64,000 nucleotides of DNA, taken from contig CM065331.1 of the NCBI GenBank assembly GCA_033032175.1, positions 9,424,370-9,488,369 on the forward strand, written 5' to 3'. A program made the translations under genes and the position numbers. This stretch comes from Saturnia japonica (lineage: Eukaryota; Arthropoda; Insecta; Lepidoptera; Saturniidae). Each line of letters opens with the position of its first letter. Position 1 is the stretch's first letter. Below, piece by piece: positions 10,122-21,260 of this stretch. The notes under the pieces were generated by a model. It was not told the DNA's origin. It did no database searches and was given only the letters and a program-made list of their open reading frames with translations.

Positions 10122-10345
10122 GGTTCACGCCTGTATTTCCCGAAGGGTTAGGCAGAGGTGTACTAATGTACACCCACAGTTCGCCGAGTATGTTTTTAGG
10201 ACTCATTTAATAGGGGCACGAAGTCAAACTTCGAGCTGCTACTGAGAATTTCATAGGAAAACTCCAATAACACTTTGCTTGACCTGGGAGTCGAACTCAG
10301 CCCCTCGATGATAGCAGTCGCGCTTATGACCACTAGGTAGAAAAG
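10122..10345 (-). mobile_element. SINE-1 copy, near full length
   Basis: On the minus strand it runs from 'gtggtcataagcgcgact' and 'gagttcgactccca' (B box) to 'ctcagtagcagctcg'. It ends with 'ggtgtacattagtacacc' and 'ctgcctaacccttcggg'. The palindromic 'gtgtacattagtacac' near the 3' end recurs in the other copies. Confidence 0.75.
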
Positions 10346-10364
10346 TAGAAATCTGTCATCAAGT

Positions 10365-10435
10365 AGGTACCTATGGGTATGTTCCGGCATCTACACTTGA
10401 GAGCCAGACTCTCAAGTCTACAGCTACGTCCTCCA
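10365..10435 (+). mobile_element. SINE-2 3' fragment
   Basis: 'tatgggtatgttccggca' and 'cttgagagccagactct' match the SINE-2 body. It directly abuts SINE-1. Confidence 0.5.
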
Positions 10436-10439
10436 CTAC

Positions 10440-10985
10440 AAGAGATTACGATCTGCTGATAACCTATCCATCTACTATTAAAAAGAGGTAGTGTTAGTTT
10501 CCTTAACTACTGATCCAATTATGATTTAGCTGAATATTATTAGTTATTCTGATAAGGATTCTATAGCCTTCAGAGCAGGAGGAAGCTAGTAAAGAGTGTG
10601 CGGGCTTAATCTGACTGACCCTGGTTATAATTTTTGGTAGTTTTACAATAAAAACGAGCGCAGCTGTAACTAGAGGTGTTTTATTTAAAAAAAAGGTACA
10701 ATACTAAAAAGCGGTATACAAATAAAATATCGACGCACGAGTGTATACGTGATTCGGATTGCCATTCAATCCTCATATGCGCTGGTTTATCTCGAACAAA
10801 GAGTGTATAATAAAAAAAGGCGAATCATGTGAATACAATACACAAGGTATAAAAAACTTCACAAGTACTCCTTTCAGTATGTCACATTTTGAGATTAGGT
10901 ATTGCGTCCAGTTTCGTGGTGGATTTTCTCGTAGTGAGCTTATAGGTACGTTTGGTGATAGATGGCGGTATTGCCTCTTCTATCT
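10440..10985. other. Unassigned stretch
   Basis: No gene or named repeat. A CTCF-like decamer, tagatggcgg, lies at 10959-10968. Confidence 0.4.
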
Positions 10986-10989
10986 TTAT

Positions 10990-11175
10990 TTATTCAGGCA
11001 AACAAACGTACGGCCCGCTTGATGGTAAACGGTTACTGAAGCCAATGAACTCTTGTGAGGAGCTCTGAAAACTTACTCACCTTAGGAACACATCACAAGG
11101 TTATTTGGCTGCGATTTTCTGTAGGAACGGCATCAGTATTCGAGGAAATTTTCGAAGAAATTTCTCTATGCCCTT
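10990..11175 (+). repeat. Rep-S repeat copy
   Basis: Landmarks are 'ggcaaacaaacgtacggccc', 'cttgatggtaaacggt', 'gaggagctctga', 'aggaacacatcacaaggtta' and 'gctgcgattttctgta'. Seven copies occur in the window. I recognise this as a very common lepidopteran interspersed repeat. Confidence 0.7.
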
Positions 11176-11434
11176 ACTCTCTTCTCTTGTCAATTACCGT
11201 AGCTCCTCACCTGATCATTATTCTATCAGGTAAAGCAAAGATCCCAGTATAAAAAATAAAACTTTGCGACCTGAAACTCCTTTAGGTACTGTAAATTTTC
11301 ACAATTTAAAAGCCTTTATCGATCACATTTTTGTTTAACTAAACAGAATACCTTATTAATCATATCTCAGATCCAATATTTCCATCGTGTCAGAGATTGC
11401 CAAGCGTAAGCGTAATTGGATAAGAGTCATCATC

Positions 11435-11831
11435 ATTATATATTACGTGAGAAGAAAACTTCGGACCCTTTTTAAGTGTATTGCGTGCACGGAGGACTGT
11501 GAGATTTGGCATGGTTAAAGTTTATATGGAGAAGTGCAGAAAGCTAAAATTTATGTATAATACCTGGTACTAATATATAAAATTAAATAAATGAATATTG
11601 CGAATCCTAACACGACAAGTACCATTGAAGTTAGACCCCCCCTCCTCCCCCCCCCCCCCCATATTGACATTGTCATTCAATAAAAAGTGACAGCAAGTAA
11701 TAATTATATTACTTTTTGACTTTTCATGAATATTATATCATTGTTTAGATTCACACTACAAATGTTAAACAGAAAAATAGTCTATGATTGAAAAGTCGCT
11801 GGTCGAATTTTGTTCATTGGGCGACCGCTAA
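11435..11831 (+). mobile_element. HeliD Helitron-like copy with poly-C tract
   Basis: It is collinear with 50075-50420 and with the interrupted copy at 23974-25640: 'gcgtgcacggaggactgtg', 'aaagtttatatggagaag', 'gacattgtcattcaat', 'agtctatgattgaaaag' and 'cgctggtcgaatttt'. Its 3' end 'gaccgctaa' before T is a degraded CTAG. A C-rich tract with a 14-base C run occupies about 11635-11660. Confidence 0.6.
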
Positions 11832-12049
11832 TAATTTTATAAATAATTTGTACAAAAAAGATCGTGTCTCGCCTAATTATCGTGCGGGGGTACGTCGCGG
11901 AAATCGCAAAAATGTTCATTAACACAGTCCAGAGTACAGTTAGGCAAAAAAACGAATTACTTCTATGCACATCGTGGTACAGTCAACTACATAATTATGC
12001 ATAAAACGGAAAAGTTATTAAAAATTAGGTTATATTATCAGAGCATAAT

Positions 12050-12235
12050 ATGAAATATATGGGTTATTGATCCCGATACTGGGTTTGTCCGGTTTTCAGG
12101 TCTGTAAATGTGTGACACTTCTGGCCAAAGCCTCTTCTGGAGCGAAGGACTGGCACACCAGATCGCGATATATTCAGGATTTAGAATGCAGAGAAATCGA
12201 CAATTCTCTATTTTCCTCAATATATTTTCCTTCAC
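12050..12235. other. Unassigned GC-richer block
   Basis: 'gacacttctggccaaag' and 'gcgaaggactggcacacca' give a locally GC-richer stretch that looks like old retroelement sequence. It has no in-window partner and no convincing ORF. Confidence 0.3.
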
Positions 12236-13000
12236 GTAGTTTTCTTCTATCTATAGTAATAAATATGTCTGTATAATATATTTATTTTATAAATTTCTTG
12301 ATAGATTTATAATTTAGAAGCCTTTGATCACAAGTACGACGTATTTTTGGCTGTGTAAACAGCTTGGCTGATTCCAAGATAAACTTATATCATTGTTCAT
12401 TTTATAAACTACAGTATCTGTCAATACTACTTTTAGAAATGGTAAAAAAAACTATTAATAATTCTCGATAGATTTCGATGAAATTTCATGTTACTCCATA
12501 AATGATAGGCAATAAATAAGAATTATTATAATTAAATACTTTTCCAAATGGGGGAAAAAAGATTTATTCTTAACCAATTAAATTGGAAGTACAAATAATT
12601 CATCATTTGATAAGGTATATGAATTGTCAATCATATGAATATAAATACAAGCCCAGTGAAGTTGTAAAAGCCGTCTGAGTCTTGAGTTTTCTTGGGTCCT
12701 TATGGCTAACAGTATTGACAGTGCTAAAAAAAAAATGACGAGACGAAAATAATTACTCCGTAATACATGCGTGCTGAACCGCGGGGCGCTACTAGTCTAT
12801 AAAATAAAATGATATAGGCTTGCCATTATGCGAGCATCACGCAAAAACTAAAGGATAGATATTGATGCTTTTTTTTCTCGTTAAATACCTGATCATTGAA
12901 TATGAAAAAAAAATATCACGATATGTATTTTCTATAAATAAAAAGTTATTCAAGTTTTAAGAAACAACGAGTTTCATAAGAATTACACTTTCTTCTATCG
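12236..13000. other. AT-rich stretch with a Rep-R 3' fragment
   Basis: About 12650-12745 matches Rep-R ('gtgaagttgtaaaagcc', 'ggctaacagta'). The rest shows nothing. Confidence 0.4.
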
Positions 13001-13035
13001 TCCACACGAGTGAAGCCGCGGGAACAGCTATTACT
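13000..13035 (+). mobile_element. Helitron-type 3' terminus, relic
   Basis: 'gtgaagccgcgggaacagct' followed by ATT resembles the CTAG-T terminus with one mutation. Only the end is recognisable. Confidence 0.35.
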
Positions 13036-13443
13036 ATAAAATTGAATCAATTCAACAATATGTACCTACTACCGTTTAGTTAGCCCCACCCAGGAATTTT
13101 GGATTTCCATTTGCAATCAATTCATAATAATTATTACTTCATAACTTTATATGAACAACTATTGCATTTTTATTAAAAACACTTTTGTTTGTGAATAAAA
13201 TTGTTTGCTCGAGTACTGTACTTGTATGGAGAATGTTTGTTATATTTTTTTACGCAACGCATACCGTCTCTAAGTTTTTTAATAAACCCCCATTCGTATG
13301 TTGAAAAATTGCAGAAATTAACGCGAGCTAAAAACGGAAAAGTATGCGGACGTTCGCATGAGTGTTGAGTACTTTTGTTTCATAATTTCCAAGCCGTTTA
13401 TGTATGGGAAAAAGTAAAAAAAATTATAATGAACTGTACGTTT

Positions 13444-13475
13444 TCAATGCTGCTACATCTAGTGGCGAGTAGCAG
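13444..13475. repeat. Short hairpin ctgctac/gtagcag
   Basis: The 7-bp arms enclose 'atctagtggcga', a sequence related to the CTAGATGGCG motif found elsewhere in the window. Confidence 0.4.
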
Positions 13476-13551
13476 AACTCACCAAAAAATTACATTATAT
13501 TAATTTTGTTAATTCTATTTTAATTTAATCATAGAAGTTAGTCATATTATA

Positions 13552-13690
13552 TCTATATAAATAAAAATGAAATGGTGTTCGTTGGTAAATGCATCATTTG
13601 AGAATGGCTGACTCGAAAGGCATTTTTTTTTTCGTTGGTAATTTTCCGAATAGGGTTTATAAAAAAATTTGAAACGTTACCCAGAAAATT
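13552..13690 (+). mobile_element. Another Helitron-type 5' end
   Basis: It starts A|TCTATATAAATAAAAATGAA, then 'tggtgttcgttggtaaat'. This resembles a common lepidopteran Helitron start, but it loses identity within about 140 bp. Confidence 0.45.
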
Positions 13691-14860
13691 AAAAAATTTT
13701 GGAAAACTGAAATTGATTTTTTTATTCGATTTTTTATGTACTCAATGCCATAAGTCATGGTTCAAACGATGAATATGCATAATTAATATTTAATTTTAAT
13801 TAGTTTTGTTCGTTATGGGCTCGGAAGAGTTTTTAGAAAAAACCAGCTCAGGTAGCGCTGTGGTCTAGCTAGCTATTGACTATTGGAAAGGGCAGAACAA
13901 AGTCTACGGAACTAGCTAGTACATAAACGAAATAGTATTTACAAATAAAAAGAGCGCCATCTATTAGCGAATAGCCGTAAATAAAACGTAATAAAATATT
14001 AAGCGCGGACAAAAAGTTACAATATTGCAAATAATGATATTTCCATCCCATATTCTCTTGTATAGCGACGGGATAAGGTCGAATATCAAACAGAGATTTC
14101 CATAAAGGAATAACACCACTGAAATATTCAGAAAGCAGAAGGTGAGGTGAAATAAGGTGTATCGCTTACATCGATATAAGACAATTTTCGTTTGTTTCCA
14201 TAATTGTTTTATTTACCTACTTGTAATAAATATAAATAATTTCATACAATAATAACAACTACTAATAAATTAATTTGAAATCCCGCCTAAATATACCAAC
14301 ATCGAAAATAACGTTTTATTTTTTTTCTATTTTTAAAATCATTTCTAAAACAACCCTTTTCACCACTTAAAAAAATCGATTTTTTTTTCTCCGGAAAATT
14401 CTACATCCGTCATACACTATGCAGGAACAGAAATATTTCTGCCGTTTTGAACTCTACAGTGAGCGAAAGAGTCAAATGTACACATCGATACAGTCCTTGT
14501 TGGTGTGAAACAATAGGTCACTCGGCTCGACGCCACGGGACAGCACCGTGTCTATCATAAGGTTTAATTATGCACTTGCCTCCACCGCTGTGTGTCGTTG
14601 TTGGAAAACACGACGATTTTCTTTATAGTGTGCGTCTGAGATGTTTGTGTGAGTTTGGAGGGTTGAAGCGGACACACTGGATGTACAGATAGCAAAAAAC
14701 ATGTAAAATATTTTCTTTCTTCCTTTAAATATATATTTTACGTCGAAATTTTCTTAAGATTAACATAAGAAAAATGTGAGGCACCATGGGGTATTTGGAA
14801 AATGTGAAACAGCTTTTAATCGTATTTTTATATTGAAATATAAATTCTATTGTTGGATTC
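13691..14860. other. Gene-free stretch, 1.2 kb
   Basis: No coding or repeat assignment. It contains a CTCF-like gcgccatcta at 13954-13963 and a moderately GC-rich unique piece at about 14515-14600 ('ctcggctcgacgccacggga'). Confidence 0.4.
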
Positions 14861-14864
14861 CTCT

Positions 14865-15110
14865 GCAGATTTATCTCTATTTGGGGCAATCGTACTGGTA
14901 CCCTACAAAAGATCGCAACTAATAACATTATGTTGTCTTCCTGGGGTGAGTAAGGTTACCAGAGCTTCAGGGCATGTGGGTTCAAAGTCGGAAACGCGCT
15001 ATGGTATTACAAGCGTCCATAGGCCGTAGCCTAAGCGTCCTGAGGCGTAAGGCTACTTAATAGCCGCTTACCATTAGGCGGGCCGTATGTGTGTATTAAA
15101 AAAAAAGTAA
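14865..15110 (-). repeat. Rep-S copy, inverted
   Basis: Inverted copy with 'ctctatttggggcaat', 'gatcgcaactaat', 'cttaccattaggcgggccgt' at the expected spacing. Confidence 0.65.
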
Positions 15111-15111
15111 A

Positions 15112-15228
15112 TGGTGTCCCAACAAGATTGTGGCTCCCTTGTTACAACTATCTAGGGAGTTATTGTGACATCTCAAAATTTATTTTTCCAGTTTATAAGT
15201 AATTATAATCCACTACACTTATGTACAA
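15112..15228 (-). repeat. Rep-T copy, inverted
   Basis: 'gtggctcccttgttac', 'tctagggagtt' and 'aatccactacacttatg' match Rep-T in reverse. It lies immediately next to Rep-S. Confidence 0.55.
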
Positions 15229-15234
15229 TATGTA

Positions 15235-15830
15235 TATGTATGCATACATTTGCCACACAGATAGTCTATGACCTGGAATAACACCTAGGGTACTTTTTAT
15301 CCCGGTAACAGTAATAGTATAACCACTGTTATCCAAGAAATATAATACCCATCTATGATTTTCGTTTGCTTTGTCGTGTTTGAAATCAGCTGTTGCATAA
15401 ACAGTAATATAGCGGGGTGGTAGGGATCGCGTCCATCATAAACATAATGAATAACCTATCTATTATTTTCTTTTGGTTTTTCGTGTTCCGAGATCAATCT
15501 GTGTATATCCAACAATACGCAGACGAAGTCGCGGGTAGCAGCTAGTATGATATAATATAGGTTCAGAGAACCTAAGTTAAGTGAATAAAAATAAAAACCA
15601 CGACATGGAAACTCGAGGTCCCGCCAAAACTCCCCAACGCGATATTTTACTCGCCATGCTGTTGCTGATGCGCCAAAAATAACACTCGTGTTATGACCGG
15701 TTATGCACCTAACAAAGGGCAATATTTGGAACTAGCTGGTGCCCGCGACTTCGTCTGCGCAGGATTAGTTCTTCGAGTAGCTTATTAATCCACACAAACT
15801 TTCGCGTTTATAATATTAGTGGGATAAGGA
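15235..15830. repeat. Mosaic of Rep-W fragments
   Basis: 15240-15320 is an inverted piece ('cacagatagtctatgacctg', 'gggtactttttatccc') of the repeat at 47430-47600. 15515-15545 is a Helitron-like 3' end ('gaagtcgcgggtagcag' plus CTAG-T). 15733-15829 joins 'ggtgcccgcgacttcgtctg' to 'acaaactttcgcgttta', an internally deleted copy of a common lepidopteran repeat. Confidence 0.5.
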
Positions 15831-16084
15831 TCAATTTGTTATTACCAAATGTGCATTATATTTATGGTTCACTATTTTGGTGATAGTGGCTTACACATAA
15901 AAGATAGATATATGTTGTCGCTAGCTTTTTTGTAGTACTATTTAAGATAAACATTTCTATTATAACTAACTTACGTGTAACTCTAACAGTTTTAGCAGCG
16001 CGCGCCAGAATAACTCGCATTTTTTCCTACTTACTTGACACTTATCGTTATATTTTGAACAATTCAAACAATATCTTTATAAAT

Positions 16085-16240
16085 TATGACCTATGTGTTA
16101 TTCTGATGAATAATCTATATTATTGTAAAGTTTCATTCAAATCCATTTATTAGTTTTTGTGTGAAAGAATAACAAATGGCCATCCATATGTACAAACTTT
16201 CACGTTTGTTATATTATTAGGATTGATGGTGATGGTACAC
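16085..16240 (+). repeat. Rep-W 3' portion
   Basis: 'gtttcattcaaatccattt', 'gtacaaactttcacgttt' and 'atattattagga' form the typical end of the Rep-W family. Non-coding. Confidence 0.5.
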
Positions 16241-16249
16241 AGTAAAGCA

Positions 16250-16735
16250 GAGGTTCCCCTGAGTCTTGCAGCGGCCCGCGTGATACAGGTAACACTGCAC
16301 TTGCAATCACTTATCTACCCACATACATCATTACACACAACATGTTCATATATACGTGCACACGACACAGGTACATAGGTTTTGTAAGGAACGGTTTTTT
16401 TTGTTTTTTTACGCTAGTTAGTGTAGACCATATTTCAGATCACTAAATACATATACAGATGTTCCTTCCTTCCTCCCAGGAGGCAGGGACATATATATGT
16501 ATATTTTAGTTTAGCTCCAATTTTACGGACAGATCGCGACTTCTTTGCAATCGCGGCAACAGCCCAAGCTGAGGTCCGGCCACTTTGGCACTTTTGTGCG
16601 CTTGTTGCTCACGATTTCGCGGCCAAGTGTCTTAAGCGCTCACCCCCAAACCCAGTAAAACTGTAAAAGCCATCAGCGGCTCTGTTTTTGGTTAGAGCAC
16701 CTCAGGCTAACAGTACGGTCACATCGAAAAAAAAA
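16250..16735 (+). repeat. Rep-R copy, long
   Basis: The best Rep-R copy (see 5180-5575). It ends in an A-rich tract just before a LINE tail, an order repeated at 32485-32850. Rep-R may therefore be linked to the same retrotransposon lineage. Confidence 0.6.
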
Positions 16736-16778
16736 AAACAAAAAGAAACGCGACCTCAACTCAGGGATTACATCCGGA

Positions 16779-17190
16779 GTGTCATCTCCACGACATTTCG
16801 GAGACATAGAATCCTGGACAGGGTGCAACGCTTCTTCACGCCCGGTTAACTATATCTTCTTTAACAAATACAAGTTCGGCCATGTAAGGAATAGTGTTTG
16901 TACCCCTGCATCATCATGCAGACGTAACCAAATACATCGAACTGCTTCAGCAGCGCAGACACTGTGCCTGTTTTATCATAAGTATCATGGTGAGTGTTCT
17001 GAAGTACTGTACATTCTAGTTCCTTCCTCTCACTTCCACAACAAAACCACACACTCTGGGCTTCGCAGTACAGTTTTACAATTACCACCATCTCGGCACG
17101 AACTAAAAAGTTCTTTATGACTTATCTTTATCATACCGTGAAACTGTGGGACCGTCTTCCGGCTAAGGAGCCGTTCAAGTATAACGTAAC
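16779..17190 (+). pseudogene. CR1/Jockey-like RT C-terminal fragment, frameshifted
   Basis: Translated pieces give LFYHKYHGECSEVL, then a TTHSG block, then, in another frame, YHTVKLWDRLPA followed by KEPFKYNV. The family order 'FYR.F.G.CS.EL...RT.KLWN.LP...FP..YN...FK' marks the region after the RT thumb in CR1/Jockey-class LINEs. At least one frameshift and stop separate the pieces, and there is no catalytic YADD motif. It is a 5'-truncated dead copy. Confidence 0.6.
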
Positions 17191-17264
17191 GCAGTTTAGG
17201 GGGAGGGGGTATTTTAAAACGTTACGATGCGTTACAAGGTCGGGAGGGTGGTTCGAACTAGGGT

Positions 17265-17360
17265 TGTTGCGGATATCTGCATCCGCATCCGCAAATGCAG
17301 AACATTCGCATTAATTTAGAGATCTGCGCCCGCATTCGCATCCGCATCAATCGATGCGGA
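17265..17360. repeat. Imperfect GCATCC/ATGCGG hexamer repeat
   Basis: 'gcatccgcatccgc', 'cccgcattcgcatccgcat' and 'gatgcgg' form a GC-rich minisatellite-like patch in both orientations, with hairpin potential. Confidence 0.5.
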
Positions 17361-17694
17361 GCTTTTAAGGATGCGAATTTATAAGTGCAAGGCGCAAGCG
17401 AGTTAGTAACGAAAGTTCGCAACCTTTTTCGTATATTTTTTACGGGGAAACCCTCGATTGTATTATACGTCATTTTTATTTTGTTTTCGTTGTCAGTATA
17501 GTATGTACGCAGAAGCATATTGCTGTAGTCAGTGTTATTAAAGTTAGTTCATCATACTGTAATGTCCTCAAGACAGGGGATTTGCATCATCAGCTGTTCT
17601 TGACCTATAAAAGCATGCTGAATTTGGTGTCACGTAACGTTTAAGGATGGGCAGGAGGGGTACAGAAAAATGTTACGGCGCGTTACATTTTCAA

Positions 17695-17935
17695 AAGTTT
17701 TTAAAAATTGGATTAAGTAATACTTGAACGCCTTCTAGTATGTTCCTCCTTCTTACGACATCGGGTCCTTTAAACGTAACGTGAAGAGCTATTTATGCTC
17801 GGCAGCATGATTTATATCTCTAGGTGGTCGCCCTTGTTTTTGGATTGTACCGTGGCTGAACCAAAAACTATTTGTTGCGGTAAGTCGCCAGAAGGTTGTG
17901 TGTTCATATAACGTCGTGGTCACAAATTAAAGGAT
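17695..17935 (+). pseudogene. CR1/Jockey-like LINE 3' terminal fragment
   Basis: One frame reads FLLLTTSGPLNVT and the next PPSYDIGSFKRNVKSYL, the usual 'FP.SYD...FK..V..YL' end of a LINE ORF2. This is followed by 3' UTR-like sequence. Related tails are at 31600-31745 and 32655-32850. Confidence 0.55.
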
Positions 17936-18044
17936 CGTTTAGCTGATCAGTGATAATATTTTCATAGACCAATTTATTAGCCAGTTTGTTATATAAAAAT
18001 AGATCGTGGCTGAACTAAAATCTATTTGTTGCTTTAAGTCGCCA
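17852..18044 (+). repeat. 42-bp direct repeat pair, 150 bp apart
   Basis: 'cgtggctgaac.aaaa.ctatttgttg' followed by 'taagtcgcca' occurs at 17852-17893 and again at 18003-18044. It may be a local duplication within the LINE 3' UTR. Confidence 0.6.
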
Positions 18045-18314
18045 CGGTATCATGCTTACCATCAGCGACAGTACTATAAATTTTCCGAGCTACTACAGAA
18101 AAAAAAAATTATAAATCCAATTGAGTTTCTAGTCGGCTTTTCTTGATGACTGGGATATTTTACGAACCCATACAAGTGTTTTAAAGTTCACAAGTTCTTA
18201 CCTTTTTGAGTTCCAAATTGGCTAAAGTATTTTTATTTTTATTTAACAATCCTATTATCGCGATTTGTAAAAACATTTTAGGAATAATTCAGTAATAAAT
18301 AAATGATCTCGTGC

Positions 18315-18663
18315 TGTACTTCTGCTGTCTCTACAACTAATCTTTACCACCCTCCTGTAATAGGCCATCTCCTAGTTGCCATGGAGACTGCACAAAATGG
18401 CCGCTGTCCCCCCCCTCTGCCCCCTCGAAGGTATATAAGCGCTCCCCGGACGTACTACAACCAGAGAGCCAGTACCGACCGGCGCGCGAACTTGGGCGCG
18501 TTTATTTAATTTTAACTTCGCTTTTCGAACATTAAATAGTCAATACTTTTTTGTTATCCAAACCAACTGTTATATTATTTATTATTTTTGTTAATAAACT
18601 TATTTTTTATATTTCGTTTTATTTATTATTTTTATTCTTTGAACATTTCTCGCCGTCTGTGTA
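18315..18663 (+). promoter_or_regulatory. LTR-like block with TATA promoter and polyA signal
   Basis: The 349-bp block begins TGT and is flanked by a candidate 5-bp target duplication CGTGC (18310-18314 and 18664-18668). Inside, TATATAAG at 18432-18439 is followed 38 bp later by CCAGT, an initiator-like sequence. AATAAA lies at 18593-18598. The arrangement U3-TATA-R-polyA-U5 suits a solo LTR, though its end (TGTA) is not the canonical CA. Downstream, AAAG|GTAAGT at 18684-18693 is a strong splice donor. The alternative is the promoter and non-coding first exon of a host gene transcribed rightwards. Confidence 0.4.
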
Positions 18664-18693
18664 CGTGCATCGGCTGCCAAATCAAAGGTAAGT

Positions 18694-19720
18694 TCTAAAA
18701 ATTAAAAATTTATATTCATTTCTTCCACGTGTTTCGCCGGTATCGATTTCTATGCAGGTGTTTGAATGTAGATACGGTTTATCTTAAACCTTTTTAATGA
18801 AAAACTACTTTATTCCGAAGGTATAAAGACTAAATTCACATATTCGTTTTGACGTATAACGCCTTTGAGATAGTACAATAAATCCCTTAGCCTTATAATA
18901 CATTCACGCGGATAATGAATTCTTAACGAAGAAATATTACAATTAATTTATAAAATTGTTTAACTGTGACTAAGAGTTAGCCTTTTCTTTTTAATACATC
19001 CTTCAATGTGAGGAAACAAAATTATGAGGAAATTCACACGCCAATAATATGATTAACAATCTAATGATATATGATTAATAATGCGTAAGTTGTATTTTTT
19101 ACATCGTTTTTGGATTAACCTTTGAATCCAATTTTTCGAAACACTGATTATAAAATGATGACTGATTCCCGAAAATAAATGCTGAAGTTCAATACACAGA
19201 CAGATTTTTAGTTTGAGCCAGCTGGTTTTAAGAAAGTGTCCTATGGTTTTATCACTATGTTTGCCTTCACCGAAAGCTTATGTATATAATAAGACTCTAA
19301 CTCACCCTTGCAGAAATCCCATTACAATTAATTTGTTAAGCTATTGTGATGTGGTTGCCGCGATTTACCCCTACTTAACCCCGTAAGGGACATAGCGTTA
19401 TGATGAGTTATTTATTAACATTTAATTGCTGGCTGGAAAACGAAGAAATTGAGGCTTTAGAGAACGGGTACTTTACTGTCTTGCTACTTTCACATTCGTT
19501 ACCCTATTTTTGGGGTAAGTGACTATCCAGTTTAGGTGACGTCTTGGACTTAAATGCGATCCTTTACTAAGCTAGCAATGAACAGGATTTTAAAGGTCTA
19601 ATCTTCGTAACTCGACGTCTATTCACGCCTATTTTGCGAAATTGTGGCTAACTTTAAACATGATCTAAGCTAACACTTCGTAGGTGATGAAATGCAGAGA
19701 ACTTTTTTTTATTGTCGCTC
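18694..19720. other. Gene-free stretch
   Basis: If 18315-18693 is a first exon, this would be intron. A 40-codon ORF at 19400-19522 ends at a GGTAAGTGA that could be read as a splice donor, but it has no other support. Confidence 0.35.
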
Positions 19721-19724
19721 GGCA

Positions 19725-19935
19725 AATTGTCACTGACGGTAATCACATCGAGAGATCATAATCCATCGACGGTTGCCGCTATCACGCCGGCTTCCATTAA
19801 TTTAACTGGATAAGCACAGGTTGACCCTGAAACCTTACACGCAAAAGCGAGTCACTATGACGGACTTTTTACCATACGCATACGTATTCACGACCCAGAC
19901 GGACAAAACAGCACTACCACCCCGTTATCACCATT
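19725..19935 (+). repeat. Rep-V copy
   Basis: Partner of 2880-3010, with 'gagagatcataatccatcga', 'aaaagcgagtcactatga' and 'cggactttttacca'. Confidence 0.5.
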
Positions 19936-20154
19936 TCTTCGTTGGTTGATTTGGGAGTGTCAGCTTTAAAAATATAATTTGACACACCTTATAGTATTGT
20001 ATGTCAAACAAGCTGGTTACGATCTACTAGATGATTCTCTCGACTTTCACTTCGAAGACGTCCCGTCTCAACTAATTTCGTTTTGAACGCTGGAATAGCA
20101 ACGGGTTCTGTCGGTCGATGATTATAAACGCCTACAGACTTTATTTCACTTATA

Positions 20155-20210
20155 AAAAAATAGGCCAAGTGCGAGTAGCACTCGCATGCCATGGGTTCTG
20201 TACCACGAAA
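20155..20210 (+). repeat. Rep-Y short lepidopteran repeat
   Basis: 'ggccaagtgcgagtagcac' plus 'gggttctgtacca' is a well-known lepidopteran boilerplate. It occurs inverted at 49585-49645 as 'acggaaccctcggtgcgcg'. Confidence 0.6.
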
Positions 20211-20369
20211 TAGTATATTAATTTCAAATATTTAGCATAAGAATTGTTTTTTTTTATTCAGTTCGGTATTCTTAGGTTCTTAGTAGGTAATACTCACGAT
20301 TGACCGTTTTTGAAATGCATACTTCTATAATACCGTTTTGAATTGAAACTGGATGAAACGGAAATGCGA

Positions 20370-20575
20370 CACTAAAAAGATACAAACAAACACATACATC
20401 TACAGGATTTAGCTTGCAAGAGGGGGATATAGAAATAAATACATTGTATCGTTTTCCCTATTATCTCAATCTCCTCTTTGTACGCGTATGTGCGCCTGCG
20501 TATTACGAAGCCTCGGGAAAGGTGTCATAGCCAGCGTAGTGTATTGTTCACGTGTATTGCATATGTGAATATTTT
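20370..20575 (+). repeat. Rep-Z repeat copy
   Basis: It shares 'aaacacatacatctac', 'atctcaatctcctctttg', 'gtgtgcgcctg.atattacgaagcc' and 'gtcatagccagcgtagtgta' with 48345-48540. Both copies have the same orientation. Class unknown. Confidence 0.6.
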
Positions 20576-20671
20576 TATGTTTCCTGAAGGTTTCATCTCT
20601 ACCGCGTGTGAAAGTTCACACAAGTTTTTTATTATTTTTTGGTTTTTACTTTATATATATACATAATAATT

Positions 20672-20912
20672 ATACCATCATGCCTTTTTCTTCGAAGGGT
20701 TAGGGAGAGGTGTACTAATGTACACCGACAGTTCGCGGGGTATGCTTTAAGTCCCATTTAATAGGGAGTGAGCCTATTGTCATTAATCGTACACAAAACC
20801 AAACTCCGAGCTGCTACGGAGAATTTCATAGAAAAACCCAATAATACTTTGCTTGATCTGGGAATCGAACCCAAGACCTCGAGCATAGAAATGCACTTAC
20901 GACCAATTTTCA
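20672..20912 (-). mobile_element. SINE-1 copy
   Basis: 'gaagggttagggagaggtg', 'ctccgagctgctac' and 'gatctgggaatcgaac' (B box on the minus strand) identify a nearly full-length inverted SINE-1. Confidence 0.75.
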
Positions 20913-21044
20913 ACAATTTACTTTTTGGTATTTTTATTATTAATATTTTGGAAAATTCAACCGTCTACCTATTTTGTACCTATGTTAGCCCTTTTTGCCC
21001 TTTTAATTTAGGACGGACAGCATACACTTAGCAACAGGGTTGAA

Positions 21045-21205
21045 TGCTTCTTAAACATTTCTCTCTCTACTTGGGGCAGTCCGATTGGTGGAAGGCAGCC
21101 ACCCTATAGAAGCAGCCAAATAACCTTATGATGTGTTACAAGCATCCACAGGCAACGGTAACCACTTACCATCAAGTGGGCCGTACTCTTGTTTGCCAAA
21201 TTAGT
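21045..21205 (-). repeat. Rep-S copy, inverted
   Basis: 'ctacttggggcagtccga', 'gccaaataacctt' and 'accatcaagtgggccgta' match Rep-S reversed. Confidence 0.65.
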
Positions 21206-21260
21206 TATATAAAAAATCACGTTATTAGTATAGAAATCCATCGGTAAACGTAAACTAAAA

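Noticed and set aside
19400..19522. 40-codon ORF MMSYLLTFNCWLENEEIEAL... ending at GGTAAGTGA
   Set aside because: Length is within chance and the donor-like GTAAGT is the ORF's own stop context; no promoter nearby.
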